A stretch of 8,026 nt of DNA from an uncultured Roseburia sp. Lineage in GTDB: Bacteria > Bacillota > Clostridia > Lachnospirales > Lachnospiraceae. Numbering within the stretch: position 1 is the stretch's first letter; each line of letters starts with the position of its first letter. Positions 1 through 7,289 of this stretch are shown here, piece by piece. The position numbers and the translations under genes were made by a program. The stretch lies in NCBI GenBank assembly GCA_945928585.1, contig CAMENQ010000096.1, positions 1 through 8,026 of the forward strand, given 5' to 3'. Under the pieces are notes generated by a model. That model saw nothing but the letters and a program-made list of their open reading frames with translations. It was not told where the DNA came from and searched no databases.

Positions 1-164
1 ACTCCATAGCCTAAAGCAAACGCTGCAACTAATGATATTATACCTATAAGCAGCATCATAATGTAAGTTATAACTACTGCCGATACTACCGAACCTACCC
101 TTAAACCAATCTGCATCACACTATTCTGCTTTTTTACAAGCTGTTCAACATATGAATCTCCCAT
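1..164 (-). CDS. Small membrane protein, N-terminal part (runs off the left edge)
   Basis: Reading leftwards from the ATG at 164-162, the frame stays open to the window edge and gives about 54 residues beginning MGDSYVEQLVKK. A short polar N-terminus with a Val-Glu-Gln-Leu-Val-Lys-Lys stretch is followed from about residue 18 by a long hydrophobic, probably membrane-spanning segment. An AAGG/GGAG-rich stretch just before the ATG can act as ribosome binding site. Only 21 bases separate this start from the stop codon of the diguanylate cyclase gene upstream, so the two are probably co-transcribed. The N-terminal pattern reminds me of a small uncharacterised membrane-protein family seen in Lachnospiraceae (possibly DUF6106), but this is recall, not a search. 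Function unknown; the C-terminus is outside the window. Confidence 0.7.
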   Translation of the reverse strand, partial: MGDSYVEQLVKKQNSVMQIGLRVGSVVSAVVITYIMMLLIGIISLVAAFALGYG

Positions 165-185
165 TTTGCCCTTGTTCTCCTTATA

Positions 186-1895
186 TTATCTGTATTTTGT
201 CTGATGCCTGTAGACTTCCTCTTTATATTTATACATTTTACGGTCAGCCTCCATAATGCACCTTTGCATATTCATATTTTCATCCCCGCGATATTTTATT
301 ATACCATATGAAATACCAATCGCATAGTCAAATTTATCAGTAAATCCTTCTAACTGCCTATTTATCTCTTCGCAAAGCTTTTCAGCTTCCTCCGGCTCCC
401 TGTCGAAGCTAAGCATACAAAACTCATCACCGCCCAGCCTGTAACAGGTGGTGTCATTATTTTGAAGTTTCCCTATATACTCTCCAATAATGAGTAATGC
501 CTTATCTCCCATATAATGCCCATTTTCATCATTTATCTTTTTCAGGCCGTTCATATCCATATATACGATAGTTACAGGCTTTTTTTTCTTTTCAATAGCC
601 TCTGCATCCTGGTCAAAGCCCCGTCTGTTTCTAAAGCCTGTAAGATTATCGGTATAAGCCATTTTCTCATATGCTTCTTTCTTTATGTTTTCCTTATGTA
701 TAATCCATGCCCTTCTTAATGCAACAAGTCCTGATGCCATCATAAGTGCAAACAGCTCAAGCCTTGTAAAAAAGCCATTTCCAAATTTATCCCAGACATA
801 AAAATCAATTAAATCAAATACTGCACACATGGCTATTGTCATATATAATATTACGCTTAAAAGCCTTGACATTCCATGGTCTTTTTTCACATACCTCATA
901 TATGATGCCGCAAACATAAAAGCATTCACAAGTATCATAATATGTATAAGCATAAGAGTTTCAAAGAAATCAGCAATATTTAAAAGCTGTAAAAGAAGCG
1001 CTATTGCCGGAATTATACAATCTGCCAGCATGGCATATCTGTATAACTTCATATTTTTTATAAATCCCATTACTTTCATTGATAAAAGCATTGCCGGAAC
1101 TATCATTGAAAAGGTAATAAAATTTATGGTCTGCATAAGATACTGATTTACGTAAAACAGCTGCCATATCCTTGCCTCCGTAAAACTCCATATTGCAATA
1201 ATTATAAATGCCATACCAATATTTATAAAATTTGATACTGGCAAATCCCTAAAGAAAAACGAAGGAACAAAAACTATAAACACTCCAATGAGTAAAGGTA
1301 TGAGTATAATAATCAGCATTCCCATGCCTTTCCACAAAATATAACCGCAAAGCTGTGATTTCGTACCTGCAAGTATATTTCTTACCATACCTGAGTACTT
1401 TTCATATGGACAGTTTACCGTTACCGTCAATTTATCACCTGCATGCGCTCCCTTTAATGATATAAGCTGCCAGCCGCTTCCCGGAGTTTTTCCAAATGGT
1501 ATTTCTGATTTTTCGCCAAAGCTGTATATAAGTTCTCCATTTAAATAAGCTCTTACAAAGGTATGGTCTGTCCTGAATAAAATGCAGTCATCATTACCCT
1601 TATCTTCAGTTATAAGCTTCTCTATGACAAAATCCTGTCCTGCTTCTATATCATAATTATTTGGAATATTCAGTTCATTTCCATTTTTATCTGTCCAGCC
1701 GTCTGAGTAGTCGATAACCTCATCATAGCCTGTAAACATATTTTTTGAAAAGAAGCCTGATGTCATAATTCCAACTGCAATTATTACTATGATACCTGCC
1801 AAAAGCACTCCGTAAAAGCTTTTCATCTCTATAGAAATTCTTTTCATATAATAAAATATCCCTGCCTTATTTGTACTGTTTTCTGCTTTTTCCAT
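186..1895 (-). CDS. Membrane-bound diguanylate cyclase (extracytoplasmic sensor, 7TM, GGDEF)
   Basis: A 569-residue protein predicted to make the second messenger c-di-GMP from two GTP at the cytoplasmic membrane. Visible parts are one membrane segment (about 29-49), a beta-rich extracytoplasmic domain (about 50-184) containing a jelly-roll-like LNGELIYSFG stretch, about seven hydrophobic segments (185-395) as in 7TM receptors with extracellular sensor domains, and a cytoplasmic GGDEF domain (about 410-560). In that domain the entry motif DNLTGFRNRR, the metal-binding Asp447 and Asp490, and an intact GGDEF at 488-492 predict an active enzyme. The product-inhibition I-site (RxxD before GGDEF) would fall at 479-482 but reads NNDT, so feedback inhibition is probably absent. 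The ATG at 1895 is chosen because GAGGAA lies 9 bases upstream; Met17 has no comparable site. The ligand is unknown. A small membrane-protein gene follows closely. Confidence 0.92.
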   Translation of the reverse strand: MEKAENSTNKAGIFYYMKRISIEMKSFYGVLLAGIIVIIAVGIMTSGFFSKNMFTGYDEVIDYSDGWTDKNGNELNIPNNYDIEAGQDFVIEKLITEDKGNDDCILFRTDHTFVRAYLNGELIYSFGEKSEIPFGKTPGSGWQLISLKGAHAGDKLTVTVNCPYEKYSGMVRNILAGTKSQLCGYILWKGMGMLIIILIPLLIGVFIVFVPSFFFRDLPVSNFINIGMAFIIIAIWSFTEARIWQLFYVNQYLMQTINFITFSMIVPAMLLSMKVMGFIKNMKLYRYAMLADCIIPAIALLLQLLNIADFFETLMLIHIMILVNAFMFAASYMRYVKKDHGMSRLLSVILYMTIAMCAVFDLIDFYVWDKFGNGFFTRLELFALMMASGLVALRRAWIIHKENIKKEAYEKMAYTDNLTGFRNRRGFDQDAEAIEKKKKPVTIVYMDMNGLKKINDENGHYMGDKALLIIGEYIGKLQNNDTTCYRLGGDEFCMLSFDREPEEAEKLCEEINRQLEGFTDKFDYAIGISYGIIKYRGDENMNMQRCIMEADRKMYKYKEEVYRHQTKYR

Positions 1896-1937
1896 TTCAG
1901 GAAATTCCTCAGTTGCAATATAAATATAATTACTATG

Positions 1938-1956
1938 GTGCAGCCTGATGCTGCAC
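1938..1956. other. Perfect hairpin upstream of the diguanylate cyclase gene
   Basis: Arms GTGCAGC (1938-1944) and GCTGCAC (1950-1956) pair perfectly around a five-base loop; on the plus strand a G-U pair and two A/T pairs extend the stem to 1935-1959. No T-run follows on either strand, so it is not a typical intrinsic terminator. It sits 43 bases before the diguanylate cyclase start and next to the palindromic repeat at 1972-2091, of which it may be a flanking part. In the minus-strand transcript it would lie in the 5' leader if transcription starts upstream of it. Confidence 0.55.
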
Positions 1957-1971
1957 TATGTTGTAGTATAC

Positions 1972-2091
1972 GAGCTTCGCTCTCCCAAGCCCGCTTGCGC
2001 TCATTATATCGTAAGCATAGCTTACGATCGACATTCGCCGCTCGCCTCGTGAGAGCTTCGCTCTCCCAAGCTCGCTTGCGCTCATTATATC
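1972..2091. repeat. Palindrome-rich intergenic repeat, two 39-bp copies with 81-bp period
   Basis: Copy 1 (1972-2010) and copy 2 (2053-2091) agree at 38 of 39 bases; the only difference is at the C/T in the AAGCCCGC versus AAGCTCGC stretch. Between them lie a perfect 9-bp stem-loop (arms 2008-2016 and 2020-2028, loop ATA) and a GC-rich CGCCGCTCGCC segment. Copy 2 carries a GAGAGC-TTC-GCTCTC hairpin (2051-2065); copy 1 has the shorter GAGC-TTC-GCTC version. The block is much richer in GC than its surroundings and codes for nothing recognisable. It resembles the dispersed short palindromic (REP- or MITE-like) elements that accumulate between genes; belonging to a dispersed family is inferred, since only one locus is visible. 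Confidence 0.8.
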
Positions 2092-2165
2092 ACAATTTTT
2101 TCTTTTAGTGTATATTTTTCTTTTAAGGTGTAAAAAATATAAAATATATTGAACAGGTGTACAGG

Positions 2166-2199
2166 AAAGGAGGATTTAAGACTTTTGTCTTGATATTAT
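2166..2199 (+). promoter_or_regulatory. Ribosome binding site separated from the start codon by a hairpin
   Basis: A strong Shine-Dalgarno, AAAGGAGG (2166-2173), is followed by the ATG of the spore protein gene only 26 bases later, too far for normal initiation. The spacer contains a stem-loop: AAGAC (2178-2182), loop TTTT, GTCTT (2187-2191), extendable by a U-G and a U-A pair to 2176-2193. If folded, the unpaired spacer shrinks to 8 bases, which is close to optimal. The start cannot lie much further upstream because an in-frame TGA occupies 2191-2193. The geometry is directly visible; its use in translation is inferred. Confidence 0.6.
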
Positions 2200-2418
2200 A
2201 TGAGTAAATATACAAGGAAAAATAAAAAAATAGATTTAAGAAATTTAACCCCCGAAGAACAGTTAAAATATGAAGTAGCTGAGGAACTTGGCCTTCTTCC
2301 GGAGGTGTTAAAAAACGGCTGGAAATCTTTATCTGCCAAGGAAACAGGCAAAATTGGCGGTTTGGTGCGCAAGAAAAAGAATGAACTATCCATGGAAGCA
2401 AAAAGTGCCGCTAAATAG
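2200..2418 (+). CDS. Alpha/beta-type small acid-soluble spore protein
   Basis: This 72-residue protein belongs to the alpha/beta SASP group, which coats and protects DNA in dormant spores and is degraded at germination to feed outgrowth. The first signature is KYEVAEELG (residues 23-31), matching the site cut by the germination protease GPR, with cleavage expected between Glu25 and Val26. The second is SAKETGKIGGLVRKKK (45-60), equivalent to the second conserved block with its Gly-Gly pair. Both ends are rich in Lys and Arg, as expected for a DNA-binding protein. The form with GLLPEVLKNGW between the blocks differs from Bacillus SASPs and fits the clostridial branch. It is the only plus-strand gene here. 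Expression in the forespore is expected from the family, but I cannot point to a firm promoter. The start is fixed by a TGA at 2191-2193; its ribosome binding site is unusual (2166-2199). Confidence 0.88.
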   Translation: MSKYTRKNKKIDLRNLTPEEQLKYEVAEELGLLPEVLKNGWKSLSAKETGKIGGLVRKKKNELSMEAKSAAK

Positions 2419-2436
2419 CGACACTAATTGCTTCCA
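2393..2436. terminator. Long hairpin shared by the 3' ends of two convergent genes
   Basis: TGGAAGCAA (2393-2401) pairs with TTGCTTCCA (2428-2436), AGTG (2404-2407) with CACT (2422-2425), and CGCT (2409-2412) with AGCG (2417-2420) around an AAAT loop. That makes 17 base pairs interrupted by one internal loop and one mismatch. The stem includes the stop codons of both the spore protein gene and the AIM24-family gene, which end five bases apart. It is symmetric, so it could act in both directions. The plus-strand transcript has no T-run after it; the minus-strand transcript meets a T-rich stretch about 10 bases later. Classical intrinsic termination is therefore not certain. Confidence 0.55.
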
Positions 2437-3095
2437 AAGCCTGCCACAGATGCTGCAAGTGTAGACATTGGCATAGTCTGAAGCCATACTGTACCCGGAC
2501 CATGAACTACAGTGTTAAAGAAGCCCTCTCCGCCAAGGAGCTTATTCTTAATTCCCTGTACCTGTCTTATTTCTATCTGGCAGCTTGCTGTCATAGCAGC
2601 TAAATTTCCTGTATCTACTACTATACACTGTCCTGCTGCAAGAGTATACTCCTTTACAGCACCGTCAATCTCTATAAAAGCTGTACCGTTTCCTGAAAGT
2701 TTCTGCATAATAAAGCCCTCTCCGCCGAAAAAGCCTGCTGATACTTTCTTCTGGAAAAATATCGAAAGTGAAACGCCCATCTCCGATGCAAGAAATGCTG
2801 ACTTCTGTGCAATTATTTCATTTCCCGGTGAAATCTGAAATGGCATAATCTGTCCCGGAAAACTTGAACCAAAAGCTACAAGACCATTGCCGTTAGTTGG
2901 TCTGTAAATATTCTGAAACATAGACTCACCGGAAAAAGCCTTACTGAACATCTTACCAACTCCACCGCCTGATGTTTCCATATCCATATTAGGTGACATC
3001 CAGACCATAGATCCCTTCTCTGTTATCATTCCCTCACCCTGCGCCAGAGTACACTCAACCACAGGGAACGGAGTTCCAATTATTTCGTACTGCAT
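2424..3095 (-). CDS. AIM24 / TIGR00266 family protein
   Basis: A 223-residue protein of the AIM24 family (PF01987, bacterial TIGR00266 group), whose namesake is a yeast mitochondrial protein; the biochemical role in bacteria is not established. It is Gly-rich and beta-rich, with the repeated hallmark GGEGF at 124-128 and 188-192. The second is followed by the typical HGPGTVWLQT (199-208). The N-terminus has an early acidic/Gly segment (AQGEGMITEKG) and a Gly-Gly-Gly stretch near 43-45. There is no signal peptide or membrane segment, so a cytoplasmic location is likely. Length is normal for the family, and it appears intact. The ATG has AGGGAGG (3104-3110) 8 bases upstream. A promoter at 3144-3171 and the groESL terminator upstream suggest that it is a separate transcription unit. 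Its 3' end shares a hairpin with the convergent spore protein gene. Confidence 0.9.
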   Translation of the reverse strand: MQYEIIGTPFPVVECTLAQGEGMITEKGSMVWMSPNMDMETSGGGVGKMFSKAFSGESMFQNIYRPTNGNGLVAFGSSFPGQIMPFQISPGNEIIAQKSAFLASEMGVSLSIFFQKKVSAGFFGGEGFIMQKLSGNGTAFIEIDGAVKEYTLAAGQCIVVDTGNLAAMTASCQIEIRQVQGIKNKLLGGEGFFNTVVHGPGTVWLQTMPMSTLAASVAGFGSN

Positions 3096-3143
3096 ATTTT
3101 CTTCCTCCCTAATATTATAATTTAAAATTAAATATTTACCATT

Positions 3144-3171
3144 AGTTTACCATATACAAAAAAAATATCAA
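3144..3171 (-). promoter_or_regulatory. Probable sigma-A promoter of the AIM24-family gene
   Basis: On the minus strand, TTGATA (3171-3166) and TAAACT (3149-3144) are 16 bases apart, and the -10 is preceded by TGG, an extended -10 feature. The -35 matches consensus at five of six positions and the -10 at four of six. It lies about 50 bases upstream of the start codon. The direct repeat TTTACCAT (3135-3142 and 3146-3153) overlaps the -10, and a dyad (3172-3186) abuts the -35. Confidence 0.5.
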
Positions 3172-3186
3172 CCTACTTTTGGTAGG
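3172..3186. promoter_or_regulatory. Dyad abutting the -35 box, possible operator
   Basis: CCTAC (3172-3176) and GTAGG (3182-3186) form a perfect inverted repeat around five bases, ending exactly where the TTGATA -35 of the AIM24-gene promoter begins. The position fits a regulator site or the end of an upstream element; I do not recognise the motif as that of a known regulator. Confidence 0.3.
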
Positions 3187-3350
3187 AAAAATATACTGTT
3201 AAATAAAAAGGTAATTTTCAGTTCATCCCAAAATTTAATTTAGCAAATATGTAAGCAGGAAACCTTTAGAATTTTTTTGTAACGTTATGGCATTTATGGT
3301 GTAATACTATATGTAACCTGGCATTGATAAATATCATTTAATGACAAATA

Positions 3351-3397
3351 ATCCCGTGGAAGCAGGTGTTTTTCTTAAACCTGCTTTTCCACGGGAT
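3351..3397 (-). terminator. Probable rho-independent terminator of groESL
   Basis: ATCCCGTGGAA (3351-3361) pairs with TTCCACGGGAT (3387-3397), and GCAGGT (3362-3367) with ACCTGC (3379-3384), leaving a two-base bulge and an 11-base loop. This 17-bp stem lies about 93 bases past the groEL stop codon. In the minus-strand transcript it is followed by a modest U-rich tail (UAUUUGU). It is the strongest structure in this gap and separates groESL from the AIM24-family gene. Confidence 0.7.
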
Positions 3398-3489
3398 ATT
3401 CTTATTAAGTGTCTCTAATTTAGTCGTGTGGTTTCCTCTTTGCAGATTGAGCCCGGCAGAGCTCAAAAAGTGTCATACACTATAATTTA

Positions 3490-5136
<1,647 letters not shown>

Positions 5137-5173
5137 CTATAAATAATATGCCGGTTAATAAAAATCGAATAAG

Positions 5174-5440
5174 CTACTGTACTATAGCAAGTACATCCTC
5201 TTCCTTTACGATGATGTATTCCTCTTCGTCAACCTTAACTGTGTTTCCTGCATATTTTGAGTAGATAACTGTATCTCCTTCTTTTATCAAATCACTTTCG
5301 ATTCCCTTGCCTACCGCTACTACTACAGCTTCCTGTGGCTTTTCCTTTGCCTGTCCCGGTAATACGATACCAGACTTTGTAGTTTCCTCTGCAACTACCT
5401 GCTTGATTACTAATCTGTCACCTAATGGTACTAATTTCAT
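5174..5440 (-). CDS. groES: Co-chaperonin GroES (Hsp10)
   Basis: An 88-residue GroES, which forms the heptameric lid of the GroEL chamber. The N-terminal [11 protein letters not shown], the mobile loop around residues 17-33 with the GroEL-contacting tripeptide Ile25-Val26-Leu27 in SGIVLPG, and the C-terminal [26 protein letters not shown] are all typical. It is a few residues shorter than the usual 94-97; the shortening appears to be in the segment after VGKG (around 46-52), with nothing essential lost. AGGAGG (5450-5455) lies 9 bases before the ATG. It is the first gene of the heat-shock operon, with promoter at 5533-5561 and CIRCE at 5495-5521 in its leader. Confidence 0.98.
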   Translation of the reverse strand: MKLVPLGDRLVIKQVVAEETTKSGIVLPGQAKEKPQEAVVVAVGKGIESDLIKEGDTVIYSKYAGNTVKVDEEEYIIVKEEDVLAIVQ

Positions 5441-5494
5441 AATAAATGACCTCCTTAAATAAAATACTGATTCCTTTATTCCCTTTTCGGTTTA

Positions 5495-5521
5495 TTAGCA
5501 CTCATTTAACTTGAGTGCTAA
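5495..5521. promoter_or_regulatory. CIRCE operator (HrcA binding site)
   Basis: A perfect match to the CIRCE consensus: TTAGCACTC (5495-5503), nine-base spacer, GAGTGCTAA (5513-5521). It lies just downstream of the -10 box, within the start of the groESL transcript, where the repressor HrcA blocks transcription until heat or misfolded protein titrates GroEL. This is established for Firmicutes groESL operons. No hrcA gene is in the window. Confidence 0.97.
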
Positions 5522-5532
5522 CCCTATGATGT

Positions 5533-5561
5533 ATTTTAATTCCATATAGCATATATTTCAA
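5533..5561 (-). promoter_or_regulatory. Sigma-A promoter of groESL
   Basis: On the minus strand TTGAAA (5561-5556) and TAAAAT (5538-5533) are separated by exactly 17 bases, each with one or two deviations from consensus. Transcription would start near 5526, putting CIRCE at about +5 to +31, the classical arrangement for HrcA control. Confidence 0.85.
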
Positions 5562-5579
5562 TAGTACTAAAGTACTATT
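5560..5579. promoter_or_regulatory. Perfect 20-bp palindrome upstream of the groESL -35
   Basis: AATAGTACT (5560-5568) and AGTACTATT (5571-5579) form a perfect inverted repeat with a two-base centre, overlapping the -35 box by two bases. No T-run follows in the minus-strand transcript, so it is a poor terminator for the glycosylase gene that ends at 5600. On the plus strand five T follow (5577-5583 is T-rich), but no plus-strand gene leads into it. A second operator on groESL is possible; the motif is not that of CtsR. Confidence 0.4.
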
Positions 5580-5599
5580 TTTGCCATTTTATATTTTTT

Positions 5600-6490
5600 T
5601 TATTTTTGGTTTTTATTTTTTCCTATACCGCCGTCTCTTCCATAAAAGAACAGATACTGCTGTGCATATCCTCCATATTCCCCAAATCGTTCTTTTGCAA
5701 ATTCCATTATTTTTTCCTTTGATGTATCCTTATTTTCAAAATATACTGACTCCATGGTACGTTTTATCCATACATCTACCGGAAAAGCATTTCTATAGGA
5801 AAGTCCAAACAACAGAACACAATTTGCCACCTTTTCGCCTACACCTTTTATCTGTACCAGTTTTTCCTTTGCCTCATCATATGAAAGTCCCTCCAGTGCT
5901 TCCTTTTTGAGAGTTGAATTAAGCATATCTGAAGCACATTTTAAATATGGTGCCCTGAAGCCTGTTTTAAGCTCCCTGTAATTTTCCTCCGTTATTTTGC
6001 CAAGTGTCTCTATATCAGGAAAGCTGTAATATGTTTTTCCTCCCACCTGACCTAAAGGATTGCCATATGTATCTGATAATGAAAAAACTATTTTTTTAAT
6101 ATGAGGTATCTGCTTATTCTGTGAAATAATAAAGGAAATAAGTGTTTCATAAAACTCCTGATTTAATATTCTCACTCCATATTTTTCCGTTATTGCTTCC
6201 TTAAGCTTTTCATCCTTTTCAAGCAATGTCTTTTTTATTTTTCCATAGTCTCTCTCAAGGTCAAAATACGGAATCCATATCTTTTCTGCTTCCTCTTTGT
6301 TCTTTCCATATAATATAAGCGTTTCATTCTCCTGCTTAATATGAAGCAGCTTTCCATAGGCTATTACAACATATTCCATCTCACCTGTTTTTTCAAAATG
6401 AAAGCATTGACCACACTCTAATGTCTGTTCAATGTTAAAGTCTATGACCTTGTCTATATAAATATTACCGTTTTCTTCTCTAATGTTCAC
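5600..6490 (-). CDS. 8-oxoguanine DNA glycosylase / AP lyase, OGG1 type
   Basis: A 296-residue base-excision repair enzyme that removes 8-oxoguanine from DNA and can nick the abasic site. The N-terminal OGG domain is marked by LECGQCFHF (24-32), equivalent to the GQxFRW region of OGG1. The HhH-GPD domain has FIISQNKQIPHIKKIV (120-135) and the helix-hairpin-helix IKGVGEKVANC (214-224), where Lys220 is the expected Schiff-base catalytic lysine. FPVDVWIKR (236-244) follows, with Asp239 as catalytic aspartate. No iron-sulfur cysteine cluster is visible, unlike MutY or Nth. The start is a GTG with AGGAG 7 bases upstream; that site lies in the 17-base gap after the sfsA stop, so the two genes are very likely co-transcribed. 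The tail GRDGGIGKNKNQK is basic and low in complexity. Appears complete. Confidence 0.93.
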   Translation of the reverse strand: MNIREENGNIYIDKVIDFNIEQTLECGQCFHFEKTGEMEYVVIAYGKLLHIKQENETLILYGKNKEEAEKIWIPYFDLERDYGKIKKTLLEKDEKLKEAITEKYGVRILNQEFYETLISFIISQNKQIPHIKKIVFSLSDTYGNPLGQVGGKTYYSFPDIETLGKITEENYRELKTGFRAPYLKCASDMLNSTLKKEALEGLSYDEAKEKLVQIKGVGEKVANCVLLFGLSYRNAFPVDVWIKRTMESVYFENKDTSKEKIMEFAKERFGEYGGYAQQYLFFYGRDGGIGKNKNQK

Positions 6491-6507
6491 TTACCGTCTC
6501 CTATAAT

Positions 6508-7194
6508 TTAAAGCTTTACCTTAACATAATCTGCTATACTAAGTGTATCAGGCTCTACGCTGCAGTCTGCTGCCACTATATTTACTCCTGATTTTTCCGC
6601 CTTTCTTAAGGCTTCGCCAAACTCCTTATGAGTAACATCATTTGGCTCAAAATACTTTACTCCCTTCATCTGCACCACAAACATTATATATGCTTCGTAT
6701 CCTTCCTTTACAGCTTTCATAAGCTCATATATATGCTTAACTCCTCTTTCCGTAGGTGCATCGGGAAAACGTACCACTCCGTTATCCTCCAGGGTGACTC
6801 CCTTAACCTCCATGAGACAATTTTTATCTCCACGCTTAAAAAAAGCATCTATTCTTGAATTTCCATACTTATACTCCATCTTTACGTCTGTTATGTCCGG
6901 TTTGAATTTCCCACCTGTAAGCCACTCATATACCACCTTATTGGGTGCCTGGGAATCCATATTTATAAGATATTTGTTTTTCTCTACTGCAATAAGAGAA
7001 TATCGCGTCTTTCTATTTGTATCTGTTCCATGGTCTTCCACATACACTATGCTTTCATCCGGTATAAGAAGTTCCCTGCATCTGCCGGTATTTTTTACAT
7101 GGCATACCTGCTTTTCACCGTTAATTTCAACATAGGCTATAAACCTGTTAGGTCTTTCCAAAAATTTTCCCTGTATTATATTATTGTATTTCAT
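6508..7194 (-). CDS. sfsA: DNA/RNA nuclease SfsA (sugar fermentation stimulation protein homologue)
   Basis: A 228-residue SfsA. The E. coli protein was named for stimulating maltose metabolism and binds DNA, and later work places the family among nucleases. The N-terminal OB-like part has the hallmark RPNRFIAYV and VKNTGRCRELLIP. The C-terminal part has a PD-(D/E)xK-like core with Asp116 (RIDAFF) and Glu129-x-Lys131 (MEVKGVTL), then the family signature FPDAPTERG (143-151). I chose the ATG at 7194 because GAGG lies 6 bases upstream and the protein then starts MKYNNIIQGKFLERP, as usual in the family. A GTG at 7242 would add 16 Lys/Glu-rich residues but has no ribosome binding site. The stop codon is 17 bases before the 8-oxoguanine glycosylase start, indicating an operon. 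Confidence 0.95.
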   Translation of the reverse strand: MKYNNIIQGKFLERPNRFIAYVEINGEKQVCHVKNTGRCRELLIPDESIVYVEDHGTDTNRKTRYSLIAVEKNKYLINMDSQAPNKVVYEWLTGGKFKPDITDVKMEYKYGNSRIDAFFKRGDKNCLMEVKGVTLEDNGVVRFPDAPTERGVKHIYELMKAVKEGYEAYIMFVVQMKGVKYFEPNDVTHKEFGEALRKAEKSGVNIVAADCSVEPDTLSIADYVKVKL

Positions 7195-7289
7195 AGAGTT
7201 CCTCTTTTCTTTATACTTTTTTATTTCAATACTGAAATCCACTTAATACACATACTTAAAAATGAAAACACATCCATAATCTTTCATCT

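Larger units (their letters stand above)
1896..2199. other. Divergent intergenic region, non-coding
   Basis: This 304-base gap separates the divergently transcribed diguanylate cyclase and spore protein genes. Its left part holds the ribosome binding site of the former and the 1938-1956 hairpin, its middle the palindromic repeat, and its right part (2092-2199) very AT-rich DNA ending in the leader of the spore protein gene. I found no convincing sigma-A promoter for either gene. TGTATA at 2109-2114 could be a -35 element of a forespore (sigma-F/G type) promoter, but the matching -10 is poor. No open frame here looks like a gene. Confidence 0.6.
3096..3489. other. Intergenic region between groEL and the AIM24-family gene
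   Basis: This 394-base non-coding stretch contains, from right to left in the direction of transcription, a short 6-bp inverted repeat just after groEL (TTGAGC at 3447-3452 with GCTCAA at 3461-3466), the strong terminator hairpin at 3351-3397, an AT-rich segment at about 3187-3345 with no recognisable gene, and the promoter region of the AIM24-family gene. A small palindrome, TGATA-AA-TATCA, lies at 3325-3336. No open frame here has a ribosome binding site and protein-like composition. Confidence 0.6.

Noticed and set aside
1972..2091. The two repeats with a spacer as a minimal CRISPR array
   Set aside because: Only two copies, internal palindromes with triplet loops throughout, a structured 42-bp 'spacer' and no cas genes; it fits a palindromic intergenic element better.
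2185..2207. Tiny leader peptides (TTG starts) between the Shine-Dalgarno and the SASP ATG
   Set aside because: They would be 2 to 5 codons with non-ATG starts; the hairpin-bridged spacer explains the distance more simply.
3277..3400. A plus-strand small RNA from a TTGTAA/TAATAC promoter ending at the 3351-3397 hairpin
   Set aside because: The promoter spacing is about 19 bases and the -10 is poor; the hairpin is explained as the groESL terminator on the other strand.
5581..5910. Plus-strand open frame opposite the glycosylase 3' end
   Set aside because: Composition mirrors the antisense of a real gene, and no initiation signals are present.
7195..7242. N-terminal extension of SfsA from a GTG at 7242
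   Set aside because: No ribosome binding site precedes it, whereas the internal ATG at 7194 has one and matches the usual family start.
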